Part shown: one piece after another, positions 8,742-18,173 of the stretch
Numbering within the stretch: position 1 is the first letter of the stretch
How the letters are laid out: every line of letters starts with the position of its first letter
Assembly (NCBI GenBank): GCA_018828385.1
Contig: JAHJVE010000003.1
Location: 62,001 to 126,000 of the forward strand
DNA from: Gammaproteobacteria bacterium
GTDB lineage: Bacteria; Pseudomonadota; Gammaproteobacteria; Burkholderiales; Rhodocyclaceae
Direction: 5' to 3'
DNA length: 64,000 nt
Made by a program: the position numbers and the translations under genes
Notes under the pieces: generated by a model
What the model saw: the letters and a program-made list of their open reading frames with translations, nothing else
Told to the model about the DNA's origin: nothing
Database searches by the model: none

Positions 8742-11330
8742 GTGCTTGAAGCCTATCGCGCCCATGTAGCAGAGCGTGCAGCCCTCGGTATCCCGCCGCT
8801 GCCCCTGTCCAAGCAACAGACCACCGAACTGGTGGCCCTGCTGAAGAATCCCCCTGCTGGCGAAGAAGCCGCGCTGGTTGAGTTGATCACCTACCGCGTG
8901 CCGGCAGGCGTTGATGATGCCGCCAAGGTCAAGGCCGAGTTCTTGGCCAAGGTCGCCAAGGGCGAAGAAGCCTGCGCCCTGATTTCCAATGTCAAGGCCA
9001 CCGAACTGCTCGGCACCATGCTCGGCGGTTACAACGTCAAGCCGCTGATTGACCTGCTGGGCGATGCAGCCTGCGGCGCCGTTGCTGCCGAGGGCCTGAA
9101 GAAGACCCTGCTCGTTTTCGATTTCTTCCACGATGTTGCCGAACTGGCCAAGGGCGGTAACGCCAATGCCAAGGCTGTCATGCAGTCGTGGGCCGACGGC
9201 GAGTGGTTCACCTCGCGTCCGGAAGTCCCGGCTTCGCAGAAGCTGACCGTTTTCAAGGTCACCGGCGAAACCAATACCGACGACCTGTCGCCGGCCCCGG
9301 ATGCCTGGTCGCGTCCCGATATCCCACTGCACGCACTGGCCATGCTGAAGAACCCGCGTCCGGGTATCGAAGCCGACGAACCGGGTACCCGCGGTCCGTT
9401 GAAACAACTGGAAAAGCTCGCTGCCAAGGGCAACCTGATCGCCTACGTCGGTGACGTGGTCGGTACCGGTTCCTCGCGCAAGTCCGCCACCAATTCCGTA
9501 CTGTGGTTCACCGGCGAAGACATCCCGTTCGTCCCGAACAAGCGTTTCGGTGGTTTCTGCCTCGGTTCCAAGATTGCTCCGATCTTCTTCAACACCATGG
9601 AAGATGCCGGCGCCCTGCCGATCGAAATCGATTGCAGCGCAATGGACATGGGCGACGAGATCGAACTGAAGGTCGATCAGGCCACCGGCAAGGTCACCGC
9701 CACCAAAAACGGTGCCGTGATCGCCGAATCGCAACTGAAGACCCTGGTGATCATGGACGAAGTCCGCGCTGGCGGCCGTATCCCCCTGATCATCGGTCGC
9801 GGCCTGACCACCAAGGCGCGTGAATTCCTCGGCCTGCCGCAATCCACGCTGTTCCGCCTGCCGCAAAACCCGGCCGACGACGGCAAGGGCTACTCGCTGG
9901 CCCAGAAGATGGTCGGCAAGGCATGCGGCGTGACCGGCATCCTGCCGGGCACCTACTGCGAGCCGAAGATGACCACCGTGGGTTCGCAAGACACCACCGG
10001 CCCGATGACCCGCGACGAACTGAAAGACCTGGCCTGCCTCGGTTTCTCCGCCGACCTGGTCATGCAGTCCTTCTGCCACACCGCCGCCTATCCGAAGCTG
10101 GTCGACGTCCGCATGCACCGCGAACTGCCGTCCTTCATCTCGACCCGTGGCGGCGTTGCGCTGCGTCCGGGCGACGGCGTCATCCACTCCTGGTTGAACC
10201 GCCTGCTGCTGCCGGATACCGTTGGTACCGGCGGTGACTCGCACACCCGTTTCCCGATCGGCATCTCCTTCCCGGCCGGTTCCGGTCTGGTCGCCTTTGC
10301 CGCCGCCACCGGCGTCATGCCGCTCGACATGCCGGAATCCGTGCTGGTCCGCTTCAAGGGCGAAATGCAACCGGGCATCACCCTGCGTGACCTGGTCAAC
10401 GCCATTCCGCTCTACGCCATCAAGGCCGGCCTGCTGACTGTCGAGAAGAAGGGCAAGATCAACGTCTTCTCTGGCCGCATCCTGGAAATAGAAGGTCTGC
10501 CGAACCTCAAGGTCGAACAAGCTTTCGAGCTCTCCGATGCTGCCGCCGAGCGTTCCGCTGCTGCCTGTGCCGTCGCCCTGAACAAGGAACCGATGGTCGA
10601 GTACATGCGTTCGAACATCACGCTGATGAAGTGGATGATTGCCGAAGGCTACGCCGATGCCCGCACCCTGAAGCGCCGCATCAACGCCATGGAAGACTGG
10701 ATCGCCAACGGCACGCTGCTCAAGGCTGACGCCAACGCCCAGTACGCCGCGGTCATCGAAATCGACCTGGCCGAAGTCACCGAGCCGATCCTGGCCTGCC
10801 CGAACGACCCGGACGACGTCAAGATCCTGTCCGAAGTCGCCGGCGCCAAGATCGATGAAGTCTTCATCGGCTCCTGCATGACCAACATCGGCCACTTCCG
10901 TGCCGCCGGCAAGGTCCTCGAAGGCAAGTCGGACATCCCGACCCGCCTGTGGATCGCTCCGCCGACCAAGATGGACGCGCTGATCCTGACCGAAGAAGGC
11001 TACTACGGCGTCCTCGGCAAGTCCGGTGCCCGCATGGAAATGCCGGGCTGCTCGCTGTGCATGGGCAACCAGGCACAGATCCGCAAGGGCTCCACCGCGA
11101 TCTCCACTTCCACCCGCAACTTCCCGAACCGCCTCGGCATCGACACCCAGGTCTATCTGGGTTCAGCCGAACTGGCCGCCATGTGCGCCCTGGCCGGCCG
11201 CATCGTGACCGTCGCCGAGTACATGGAGCAGATCAAGCTGGTGAACGCCAAGGCCGGTGAAGTCTATCGCTACATGAACTTCGACCAGATTCCGCAATTC
11301 GTTGAAATTGCAGCAGAAGTTCAGATGTAA
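8742..11330 (+). CDS. acnB: Bifunctional aconitate hydratase 2/2-methylisocitrate dehydratase
   Basis: 862 aa; [58 protein letters not shown]. The 3' end coincides with the island left junction. Confidence 0.97.
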   Translation: MLEAYRAHVAERAALGIPPLPLSKQQTTELVALLKNPPAGEEAALVELITYRVPAGVDDAAKVKAEFLAKVAKGEEACALISNVKATELLGTMLGGYNVKPLIDLLGDAACGAVAAEGLKKTLLVFDFFHDVAELAKGGNANAKAVMQSWADGEWFTSRPEVPASQKLTVFKVTGETNTDDLSPAPDAWSRPDIPLHALAMLKNPRPGIEADEPGTRGPLKQLEKLAAKGNLIAYVGDVVGTGSSRKSATNSVLWFTGEDIPFVPNKRFGGFCLGSKIAPIFFNTMEDAGALPIEIDCSAMDMGDEIELKVDQATGKVTATKNGAVIAESQLKTLVIMDEVRAGGRIPLIIGRGLTTKAREFLGLPQSTLFRLPQNPADDGKGYSLAQKMVGKACGVTGILPGTYCEPKMTTVGSQDTTGPMTRDELKDLACLGFSADLVMQSFCHTAAYPKLVDVRMHRELPSFISTRGGVALRPGDGVIHSWLNRLLLPDTVGTGGDSHTRFPIGISFPAGSGLVAFAAATGVMPLDMPESVLVRFKGEMQPGITLRDLVNAIPLYAIKAGLLTVEKKGKINVFSGRILEIEGLPNLKVEQAFELSDAAAERSAAACAVALNKEPMVEYMRSNITLMKWMIAEGYADARTLKRRINAMEDWIANGTLLKADANAQYAAVIEIDLAEVTEPILACPNDPDDVKILSEVAGAKIDEVFIGSCMTNIGHFRAAGKVLEGKSDIPTRLWIAPPTKMDALILTEEGYYGVLGKSGARMEMPGCSLCMGNQAQIRKGSTAISTSTRNFPNRLGIDTQVYLGSAELAAMCALAGRIVTVAEYMEQIKLVNAKAGEVYRYMNFDQIPQFVEIAAEVQM
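11268..11294 (+). repeat. Left direct repeat (attL-like core)
   Basis: CGCTACATGAACTTCGACCAGATTCCG, inside acnB codons for RYMNFDQIP. Confidence 0.92.
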
Positions 11331-11362
11331 CGTCTAAGAATCGCGGTTAGTTCAACGCCTGA

Positions 11363-11396
11363 AAACCCCCGCCGTTACTGGCGGGGGTTTTTGTTT
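11363..11396 (+). terminator. Rho-independent terminator downstream of acnB
   Basis: AAACCCCCGCC-GTTACT-GGCGGGGGTTT followed by a T-run. Confidence 0.9.
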
Positions 11397-11658
11397 TTAG
11401 ACAGGAAAGTTGTACGGAATTGTGCGTCCAAAAGTCCTTTTTGGCCTCCTTTAGCGTGCTGTATGAGCTGCTTGTATCTGGCAGTCAGCAGCCCTTGGTG
11501 TCAGTTTTAGGGAAACGTCTGCTTTGAGTTTCTGGCTAGGACGGCATCCGACCCATTGCAGACTCTGCGCAGTTTGGGAGCTCATGGCGTCGGCGCGTTG
11601 GCTAGACGTCTCGTTGACGAAAGTGCTGCTAAAACCTGCCACAACGTATCCCCATGCC

Positions 11659-13458
11659 TTATGTCTTGGCCTCGGTTTGCTCGATGCTATTCCAAAGATT
11701 GTGGACGTGAACCGTTGTGCCAGCTACGTTGAGTGAAGTCGGTATTGGTACAACCTCTGGCACTTGCCCGTACTGTTCATGTAGTTGTACATGGATATCT
11801 CGCAAGACGCGTTCCGAGGGTCCAATTTCCATCCGGGCGCGAGCAAACTGCGGCCAGACGGCCATGGCAAGATCAGGCGCGTTGGTCCTGACGCCATAAC
11901 CTTGCGTGCGGACAGTCGACCTTGAAATGGCGAAGAGGAAGATGTTCCGGACCGATTCGCGCCGTTTCTGCTTGAGCCGCAGGGATTGGTTGAGCGCAGA
12001 AATACCGCGCTCTTGAATCCACAACTTCACCTTCCCGGACCAGTCCATCAGCTCAGCTGAAAGGTTTGCGGCTTTGCTTCGGAGCTGTCGGACGTCGTTG
12101 GTGGAGTAATCCTGCCACTTCAATTGGAAGAGGCCAACGTCTCCAGTAAGCCGGTCATACACCACAGCATCAATGTCCGTGAGGATTGATCCCGCGCTAC
12201 GCAATCTTAGGTTGCCCGGGAAGCATGCATATCGCTTCCCCTGGAACATTCCATAGAGATGCGACCGCATCCAATCCTCACGATCGGCGGCGATCGCATG
12301 TTCAGTGCGCGAATCCAGCCATTGATGCTGAGTTTTGACTGCCGTGAATGAATTTCGGGTCAGACATGACACTGGCCGCAGGATAAAGCCGTTGCCCAGA
12401 TCAAAGAGCAAGGGGATCAGGGGAGTCGAATGATCAGCCAATTTCTTCGCCAGCTCCGATGTCATTGCCAACGCAGTGAAGGCAGAGCGAACGACTGGCC
12501 CAGGGCAACCGCTCATGAGGGAGATCGACTCTTCTAGCCCCGACATTGGCCCCCAGATGGTTAAGCTCTGAGGGACTGACACTTGGCTAAGTAGCTTTTT
12601 CGCGACCGAAACGCATCCGACATGCTTTGCATGAAGGCTGATGAGCGCCACACTCACGCTTGTAATGTCGGCACCGGTGATGGAACCAAGCTTTGCTTCG
12701 GGGTGAATGCCTGAGTCTTCGCGCCAAGCTGTCGCCAAGGCCAATGCCTCGGCCATGTAGTGCCTGTCAACCTCGATTCGGGCATCGTAGGCCACCATAA
12801 CGCCGCGCCCCGTGTCCCAAGTTCTAACTAACGGCTTGATGAGCTCTTCGATGTCGCTCCGAAGCCAGCGCTTGACCGGCGGGCCTGTCAAAGCATAGTA
12901 AGACCCTGGCATTCCAGGAAAGCGCAAAACATCCCGCATCGAAGCCACCTTCCAGCCAGCCCTCGACGACGGTAGTCGCTCCTCGGCATCCTTGAGGCGA
13001 TCCAACTGCATGAAGTCAGCAAACTGCGCCTTAGCGTCCTCGGTCATGCGGATCTGGAATTCGGCGCCATCCTTGGCGACTTCCGCGATGCCCCGCTCGC
13101 TCATGTCGGCCAGCCTCCGTAGCAGCGAAACCTTTCCTAACTCCTGCATGATTCCAACTGCGAAACCGCGCGAGCGCTGCGTGCTCTCCATTAGCGGGAA
13201 CGCGTCAGGCTGTTCTAGCGGCTCAAAGAGCTCGGCGATGGCTCTGTTCCATCCCCAATACATAAGATCGAGAGATTGCTGCCCCCCTTCTTTATCAGCG
13301 CTAGTGAGGTTGGTGTAAATGCCCCAGTAATCCATCGCACGGACTACTTCGATGAACAAGACGAAGCGGCCCATCCGGTCACTAGGAAGTTGTTTTAGGA
13401 CGGTCGCTAGATGGGTTTCGGCCAAATCTCTAAGCATTTGGGCGGTTGAGTCGGTCAT
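11659..13458 (-). CDS. Hypothetical protein with nuclease-like (NERD/Mrr-type) motif
   Basis: 599 aa; C-terminal ILTDIDAVVYDRLTGDVGLFQLKWQDY resembles the D...(E/Q)xK core of restriction-like nucleases. Confidence 0.6.
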   Translation of the reverse strand: MTDSTAQMLRDLAETHLATVLKQLPSDRMGRFVLFIEVVRAMDYWGIYTNLTSADKEGGQQSLDLMYWGWNRAIAELFEPLEQPDAFPLMESTQRSRGFAVGIMQELGKVSLLRRLADMSERGIAEVAKDGAEFQIRMTEDAKAQFADFMQLDRLKDAEERLPSSRAGWKVASMRDVLRFPGMPGSYYALTGPPVKRWLRSDIEELIKPLVRTWDTGRGVMVAYDARIEVDRHYMAEALALATAWREDSGIHPEAKLGSITGADITSVSVALISLHAKHVGCVSVAKKLLSQVSVPQSLTIWGPMSGLEESISLMSGCPGPVVRSAFTALAMTSELAKKLADHSTPLIPLLFDLGNGFILRPVSCLTRNSFTAVKTQHQWLDSRTEHAIAADREDWMRSHLYGMFQGKRYACFPGNLRLRSAGSILTDIDAVVYDRLTGDVGLFQLKWQDYSTNDVRQLRSKAANLSAELMDWSGKVKLWIQERGISALNQSLRLKQKRRESVRNIFLFAISRSTVRTQGYGVRTNAPDLAMAVWPQFARARMEIGPSERVLRDIHVQLHEQYGQVPEVVPIPTSLNVAGTTVHVHNLWNSIEQTEAKT

Positions 13459-13661
13459 GGTTCATCTTCCTAAGTCAGTGCCAATCTCGCTGAACCGCCC
13501 ATCCCTCGTGATCCTTCCACGCATAGCTCGATGGCCCTGCGGCTGCTTTCTGAGTGTAGTGCTCGAACAGGGCACAAACTGCCTAAGTGCTGTTCGGCCA
13601 AATCTGACTATCAAATGAATAGAGATCAGTGGCTGCTTGAATCAGAATTCTGAACACCTCT

Positions 13662-14417
13662 TCATGGGGCTTGGGTATTCGATGTGGCGGCGAGATTGAA
13701 GTGATTGTCAATCAGATCAGCAAGTGCCTTGGCATCAAGAGACGACAGGCTGCGCGCTTCATTAAGAATTCGAATCCGGAGCACAGCGAGACGCATGATC
13801 GACTCCATTTGACCGCGCCCAAATTTCGCAACGGCCCTGACCCAAGCCTCGGCAATTGCCAGCGCGAGAATTCGATTTCCACCGATGCTTGGACGCTCGA
13901 TTATTTGAACGAACGCATCTTCGGTCAAGTCTCGAAGAAGGCCCCAACGATCATCGACGATAGATCCGCGGTCTGTGGCGCAAGCACGCAGCCAGAGTCG
14001 CTGAAAGGTGTTTCGGACCCCGCCGAGGTAGCGTTCCTTCGCATTGCCAAATCGCCAGCGCACGATGTCGGGAAACATGACAACACCGAAAAATGACCAT
14101 ACATCCTCACGCAATGCTTCACCGGGACTCAGAAATGGACAGTCGGCCAGCCACGCCGCTGCGTCTGCGTCAAAGCGTGCATGATCCGACTTTCCGGCGC
14201 CATCAAAGCCACAATCACGTGCCAGCAAGAGTATTCCACTGCGTATCGCTTCAAGTGAAGTCGGAGAAATCATGGTTCCGCCCACCGCAGCGAAGCGTAT
14301 GGAGTCAGGCAATCTGGTGGCGACAAACCCGCTCCATTCGGCTGGACTGGATCTGAGGAATTCGCCGAGCATCTGTTCGGCAGCGACGGTCGGCAGTCGC
14401 GGCAAGAGAATAGTCAC
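13662..14417 (-). CDS. Hypothetical protein of the MORC-Z1 cluster
   Basis: GTG start at 14417 overlaps the upstream TGA (GTGA), giving translational coupling; no recognised domain. Confidence 0.65.
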   Translation of the reverse strand: MTILLPRLPTVAAEQMLGEFLRSSPAEWSGFVATRLPDSIRFAAVGGTMISPTSLEAIRSGILLLARDCGFDGAGKSDHARFDADAAAWLADCPFLSPGEALREDVWSFFGVVMFPDIVRWRFGNAKERYLGGVRNTFQRLWLRACATDRGSIVDDRWGLLRDLTEDAFVQIIERPSIGGNRILALAIAEAWVRAVAKFGRGQMESIMRLAVLRIRILNEARSLSSLDAKALADLIDNHFNLAATSNTQAP

Positions 14418-15322
14418 GTTACCTCCCTTGTTTCGGCCAGCGCAAGAAAAGCGGAACGAAATTCTCCGGGACGGTTCTGCAACAGTGATCGGGTGAATCC
14501 GAAGTCGCGTCCGGGCCACGATTGTTGCAGCCACGCCGTCGCTTGGGCACCAAGTGTCCCGCTTTCATACGCGTCAATGGCGCCTTGGTCATCATGATCG
14601 GCAACGAAGCGTTCGCAGACCTGACTCATGATGTCAGCGAGGAGTGCCTGCAATGTGGGGCCATCCTGCTGCTCGAACCTCTCGATCAGCTGCTCGCTGT
14701 TCCGGTTGAGGAACAAGCGTATTGCTCCATGAAAGTCACGTGACCAGTCCTGTGGGGACCAGTGGAGATACCAAGGGGATTCTGCAGCCGGGATGTGTCC
14801 GAGAAGACGTTGAAAGTCGGTGACTTCGATCGGAAAGCGCGGCTCGACACCTTCGATCCGGATTCGCAACCGGTCCTGCCACAGGCGGTCTCCTGGACTT
14901 GATGGCGTGATCAACGAGGCGTTAGATGGTCCGCTGGTCACGATAATCTCGGTGAACAAATCAAGTACTGTTGACAGGCATTCTCCGGGAATTTCGATAG
15001 CAACGTGAATATTCCCGTTGCTTGCAGTCAGATCCTGAGAATCCACCTTGACCAGCTGTTGTGGCAATCGCCCAGCACCGGTCCCGATCTGTACGCGAAC
15101 GGCCATGCCAAGATCTCCGTTGTCCGCGGAAAGTTCTGTCATGGCCAGTGGCATGTCGACCCTGATGTGCCGATACATGGTGATGGTCGATGCAGCATCC
15201 CAATGGGGCAGATAGTCTTCAGCCGGGACCGATGGTCCGCCATTCAGTGAAACCTGCCAGCATGAAACCGTGGTCGACGCTTCTGAAAGGGTCAGGTAGG
15301 GGAAAGCAATCCGCCGATTCAT
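14414..15322 (-). CDS. Hypothetical protein of the MORC-Z1 cluster
   Basis: 302 aa; start overlaps the GHKL ATPase stop by 4 bp. Confidence 0.75.
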   Translation of the reverse strand: MNRRIAFPYLTLSEASTTVSCWQVSLNGGPSVPAEDYLPHWDAASTITMYRHIRVDMPLAMTELSADNGDLGMAVRVQIGTGAGRLPQQLVKVDSQDLTASNGNIHVAIEIPGECLSTVLDLFTEIIVTSGPSNASLITPSSPGDRLWQDRLRIRIEGVEPRFPIEVTDFQRLLGHIPAAESPWYLHWSPQDWSRDFHGAIRLFLNRNSEQLIERFEQQDGPTLQALLADIMSQVCERFVADHDDQGAIDAYESGTLGAQATAWLQQSWPGRDFGFTRSLLQNRPGEFRSAFLALAETREVT

Positions 15323-17163
15323 GCCTGACCTCCGGTAGAAATAGTTGCTTCAACGATTGCCGCGGCATCCGGTGGCATCCGAACGACGATTTCGAACGTG
15401 CCTTCGGTCCCATTCAGCTCCAGCCGGTCAGTCTTGCTCGATGGGGCGCCGTATGCGCCACGGATTCCAACGACTTGTGGCATCGATGCCATGCCGGCAA
15501 TCGTGTTCGCTGGAGCACCGTCAATTGCCACCGAAGCCTTTGCCGTCAGAATCAGTCCTGATTGCTGTGCATCCTGATGAACGTCAGCCCTGAAAACGGC
15601 TAAAATTTGTCCGTTTTCGGATTCCAGACGCATGAAGACCGGCTTGGAAACTCCCGCCCGCAGTGGTCGCTTTCCATTCGTGCTGCGGTCTTTGTGAACC
15701 GGACCGGCTCCTTCGCCATCAGGGCCCGCCAATGCGGCACCGAGTCTGCTGGCGACTTTTGCCAGAGGAGGCGTCGCCGAACTTTGGGGCGCGTGTCCTC
15801 GAGCTGCAGTCCCCATGTTGAACGCAATCTGCTTGAGTTCGCGAAGCGCAACGTTCACAAAGGTCTTGGCGTGCCCTTTGTGCAAGTTGTCGGGTATCCA
15901 GTCATCGTGAGCCGGCGGTTCGGAGTCTGCAAATGCACGTTCGACTTCTTCATCGCCGTCGACAACAAAGACGCCGGCCCATTCTATGCGTTCGTCCGGG
16001 AAAGACTGTCCCTCAAGGTATTTGACGACGAGCTTGACCGGTCGCATCAGTGCAATATGCCGTGATACCGGGGGAAACACAGATTCCCATTCCGGGATGT
16101 TTTCACGGGGGGCTTTCAGATTCTTCTCAATAGCCAGATTGCCAAGATGCTTCTGAGGGCGCTGGCAGACGATCTTGCTGAAATCCGAACTGTTCTTCTG
16201 TTCGGCATTTCTCAGCGCTTTAACGAAGAGGTGCAGGGGGGCCATTTCCTCTGGTTCGGGAATTGCGACGGGTTTGCCCTCCACTTCGATTCGGCAGGAG
16301 AAACGCTTCGCTGGCGGGGTGTCGTTCAGCATCCTTGGCCAGAAGTTCCAGAGAAGGGTTTCTACAATCTTTCGGCCGATCAATTCCGGACTCAGATCTT
16401 CGGTGTCGAAGTCGAGAATCATAATCGATGTTCCGGACCGGCCGTTCGGACGCTCGGGGAAGCCGAGGAGCGTGGCGGCCTTTGTTGCGTCGGCATCCAG
16501 CATGGGATCAACCACGCCATCGTCCGGGTCCGCATAACCCCACCAGTGTCGGCCGGTATAACGCCGACGCATTCCGTTTTCTGGGACTTCGTAGGATGAG
16601 CCGATATGGCAGCCGATCAGTCGCCTGGAATCAGGGGCTCCTCCTTGGACGAGCGAATCCACGATGATTGTGCTGCATCGGCTCACCCGATACAACGCGA
16701 CCTTGCCAAAACCGTACGTGCCACCGCCATGCGAGACGTTGCGTGGTGTGCCGATGTTCCGCAGAAAATCAATGAAATCGGTGCGGTATTCGTTCTCCGG
16801 AATCCGGTCTGCCCGGGTCGGTCCTCCCAGCCCGGATGTTCCGAAGTCGCATATTTCAAGGACAACCGGGTTTGCCCGTTCGAGAAACTGCTGCAATTGT
16901 TCCCTTGATTTCCTTTCCTCTGGAAGAGATGAAAAGAAATCGCGCCGCAGGGCCATCTGCTGTGTCTTGGACAATGTCCTGACACGGATGAATACCTCGG
17001 GTCCTGCGGAGCCTGTCGCCGCATCGGCAACGTTTTGAATTGCCTCCCGGATGACGGTCTGTACCGCATCTAGTGCAGGGGCTCCAAGCAGGCGACGAAA
17101 GTTTTCACCGATGTTTCCGGTGCTTCCGTAGGCTTCTGACTGCAGGCTTACCTTCCTCAACAT
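15319..17163 (-). CDS. GHKL (MutL/MORC/Hsp90-like) ATPase
   Basis: IREAIQNVADA (N-box), LEICDFGTSGLGGP (DxGxxG), GGGTYGFGKVALYRVSR (G-box). Confidence 0.85.
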   Translation of the reverse strand: MLRKVSLQSEAYGSTGNIGENFRRLLGAPALDAVQTVIREAIQNVADAATGSAGPEVFIRVRTLSKTQQMALRRDFFSSLPEERKSREQLQQFLERANPVVLEICDFGTSGLGGPTRADRIPENEYRTDFIDFLRNIGTPRNVSHGGGTYGFGKVALYRVSRCSTIIVDSLVQGGAPDSRRLIGCHIGSSYEVPENGMRRRYTGRHWWGYADPDDGVVDPMLDADATKAATLLGFPERPNGRSGTSIMILDFDTEDLSPELIGRKIVETLLWNFWPRMLNDTPPAKRFSCRIEVEGKPVAIPEPEEMAPLHLFVKALRNAEQKNSSDFSKIVCQRPQKHLGNLAIEKNLKAPRENIPEWESVFPPVSRHIALMRPVKLVVKYLEGQSFPDERIEWAGVFVVDGDEEVERAFADSEPPAHDDWIPDNLHKGHAKTFVNVALRELKQIAFNMGTAARGHAPQSSATPPLAKVASRLGAALAGPDGEGAGPVHKDRSTNGKRPLRAGVSKPVFMRLESENGQILAVFRADVHQDAQQSGLILTAKASVAIDGAPANTIAGMASMPQVVGIRGAYGAPSSKTDRLELNGTEGTFEIVVRMPPDAAAIVEATISTGGQA

Positions 17164-18173
17164 GAAGCAAACTCCGTATCCATGGAGGCAGCAGCTCGCT
17201 CGGCAAGGCGATGCTCTTTGGCGCAGGCAAGGTCAACCTTGTATACCACGTCGGAAACTCCAGCCGGTACGCTCCCATCGACCATGGTTTGCGGAACTAT
17301 CCGAGGAAATCCGTCGCCAACCTCATACAGATTCTCGTTTTCAAGTCGATACGCCGTTACATTCCATGCCGGATCGTCAACGTTCGAACAGCCTGCCGAA
17401 TTGATCAATTGAGCGAGGGCAACAGGATCATCTGCTTTGGCGAGCGCGCTGCGCCCCAACGAAGAGATGGAGAGCAGTCCGCCGGCAACTGCTTCAAGGG
17501 TGAGATGCAGCAGATGCAGCGTGCCGCCGGATGGTGGCAGAAGCTGATCGGTGCCGTGGATGGTGATGACCGAGTTGTCGGCTTGGCTCGTGGTTTTTAC
17601 TTCAAGCGAGGAGTCGCCATTGCGGAAATCATGGCGATCGCCAGCAGGCCCTCTCCATGCCTTCCAACCGCATGGAGCACATGCAAGCAGGCGGTTAAGA
17701 TAAAAAAGTTCGCCGACAAGTCCGACAATTTCGGTCTGTGTTACTGCCGAGGACTGATTGCGTTCGAGTAGCTCGCGGAAGTCCGAGATGGTTGTGGCAG
17801 CTGCCTCAAGCCCATCCATCCCGCCAGCAATGCGAGTCAGGATTTCTTCCACGACCTCCCCGAAAACCAGCTCGAGATTGCGCGACAGGCACGTCAGGTC
17901 TACAAAGCGCGAACTGCGACCGGCATGAAGATAGTTCGAAAAGATGACTTTCAGAAAACGTGTCCCGGCGAGGATGCTTGACCCCGTGGCCGGTGGTACC
18001 GGAACAAGAATCCGGGCTTCGCTGAAGTTCCCCAGTGCATAGCGAACCGGTCCGGCCGGGGTGGATATATCGGTACGCAGGGTTGGTGCCTGTAGGTCGC
18101 TTGCTTCGCCCTTTCCGGCCCGCAGCAGAGCCCATGCGTCGGCTGGGGACATCGCATTGTGGTCATGCGACAT
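17157..18173 (-). CDS. PD-(D/E)XK motif protein
   Basis: VGELFYLNRLL...GDRHDFRNGDSSLEVKTTS, i.e. E...D...ExK. ATG at 18173 (MSHDHNAMSPADAW) preferred. Confidence 0.82.
   Translation of the reverse strand: MSHDHNAMSPADAWALLRAGKGEASDLQAPTLRTDISTPAGPVRYALGNFSEARILVPVPPATGSSILAGTRFLKVIFSNYLHAGRSSRFVDLTCLSRNLELVFGEVVEEILTRIAGGMDGLEAAATTISDFRELLERNQSSAVTQTEIVGLVGELFYLNRLLACAPCGWKAWRGPAGDRHDFRNGDSSLEVKTTSQADNSVITIHGTDQLLPPSGGTLHLLHLTLEAVAGGLLSISSLGRSALAKADDPVALAQLINSAGCSNVDDPAWNVTAYRLENENLYEVGDGFPRIVPQTMVDGSVPAGVSDVVYKVDLACAKEHRLAERAAASMDTEFASC

Noticed and set aside
8724-10895. 723-aa minus-strand ORF antisense to acnB
   Set aside because: Composition (His/Gly/Asp/Gln-rich, no domain) is typical of an antisense shadow of a high-GC gene; acnB on the + strand is unambiguous.
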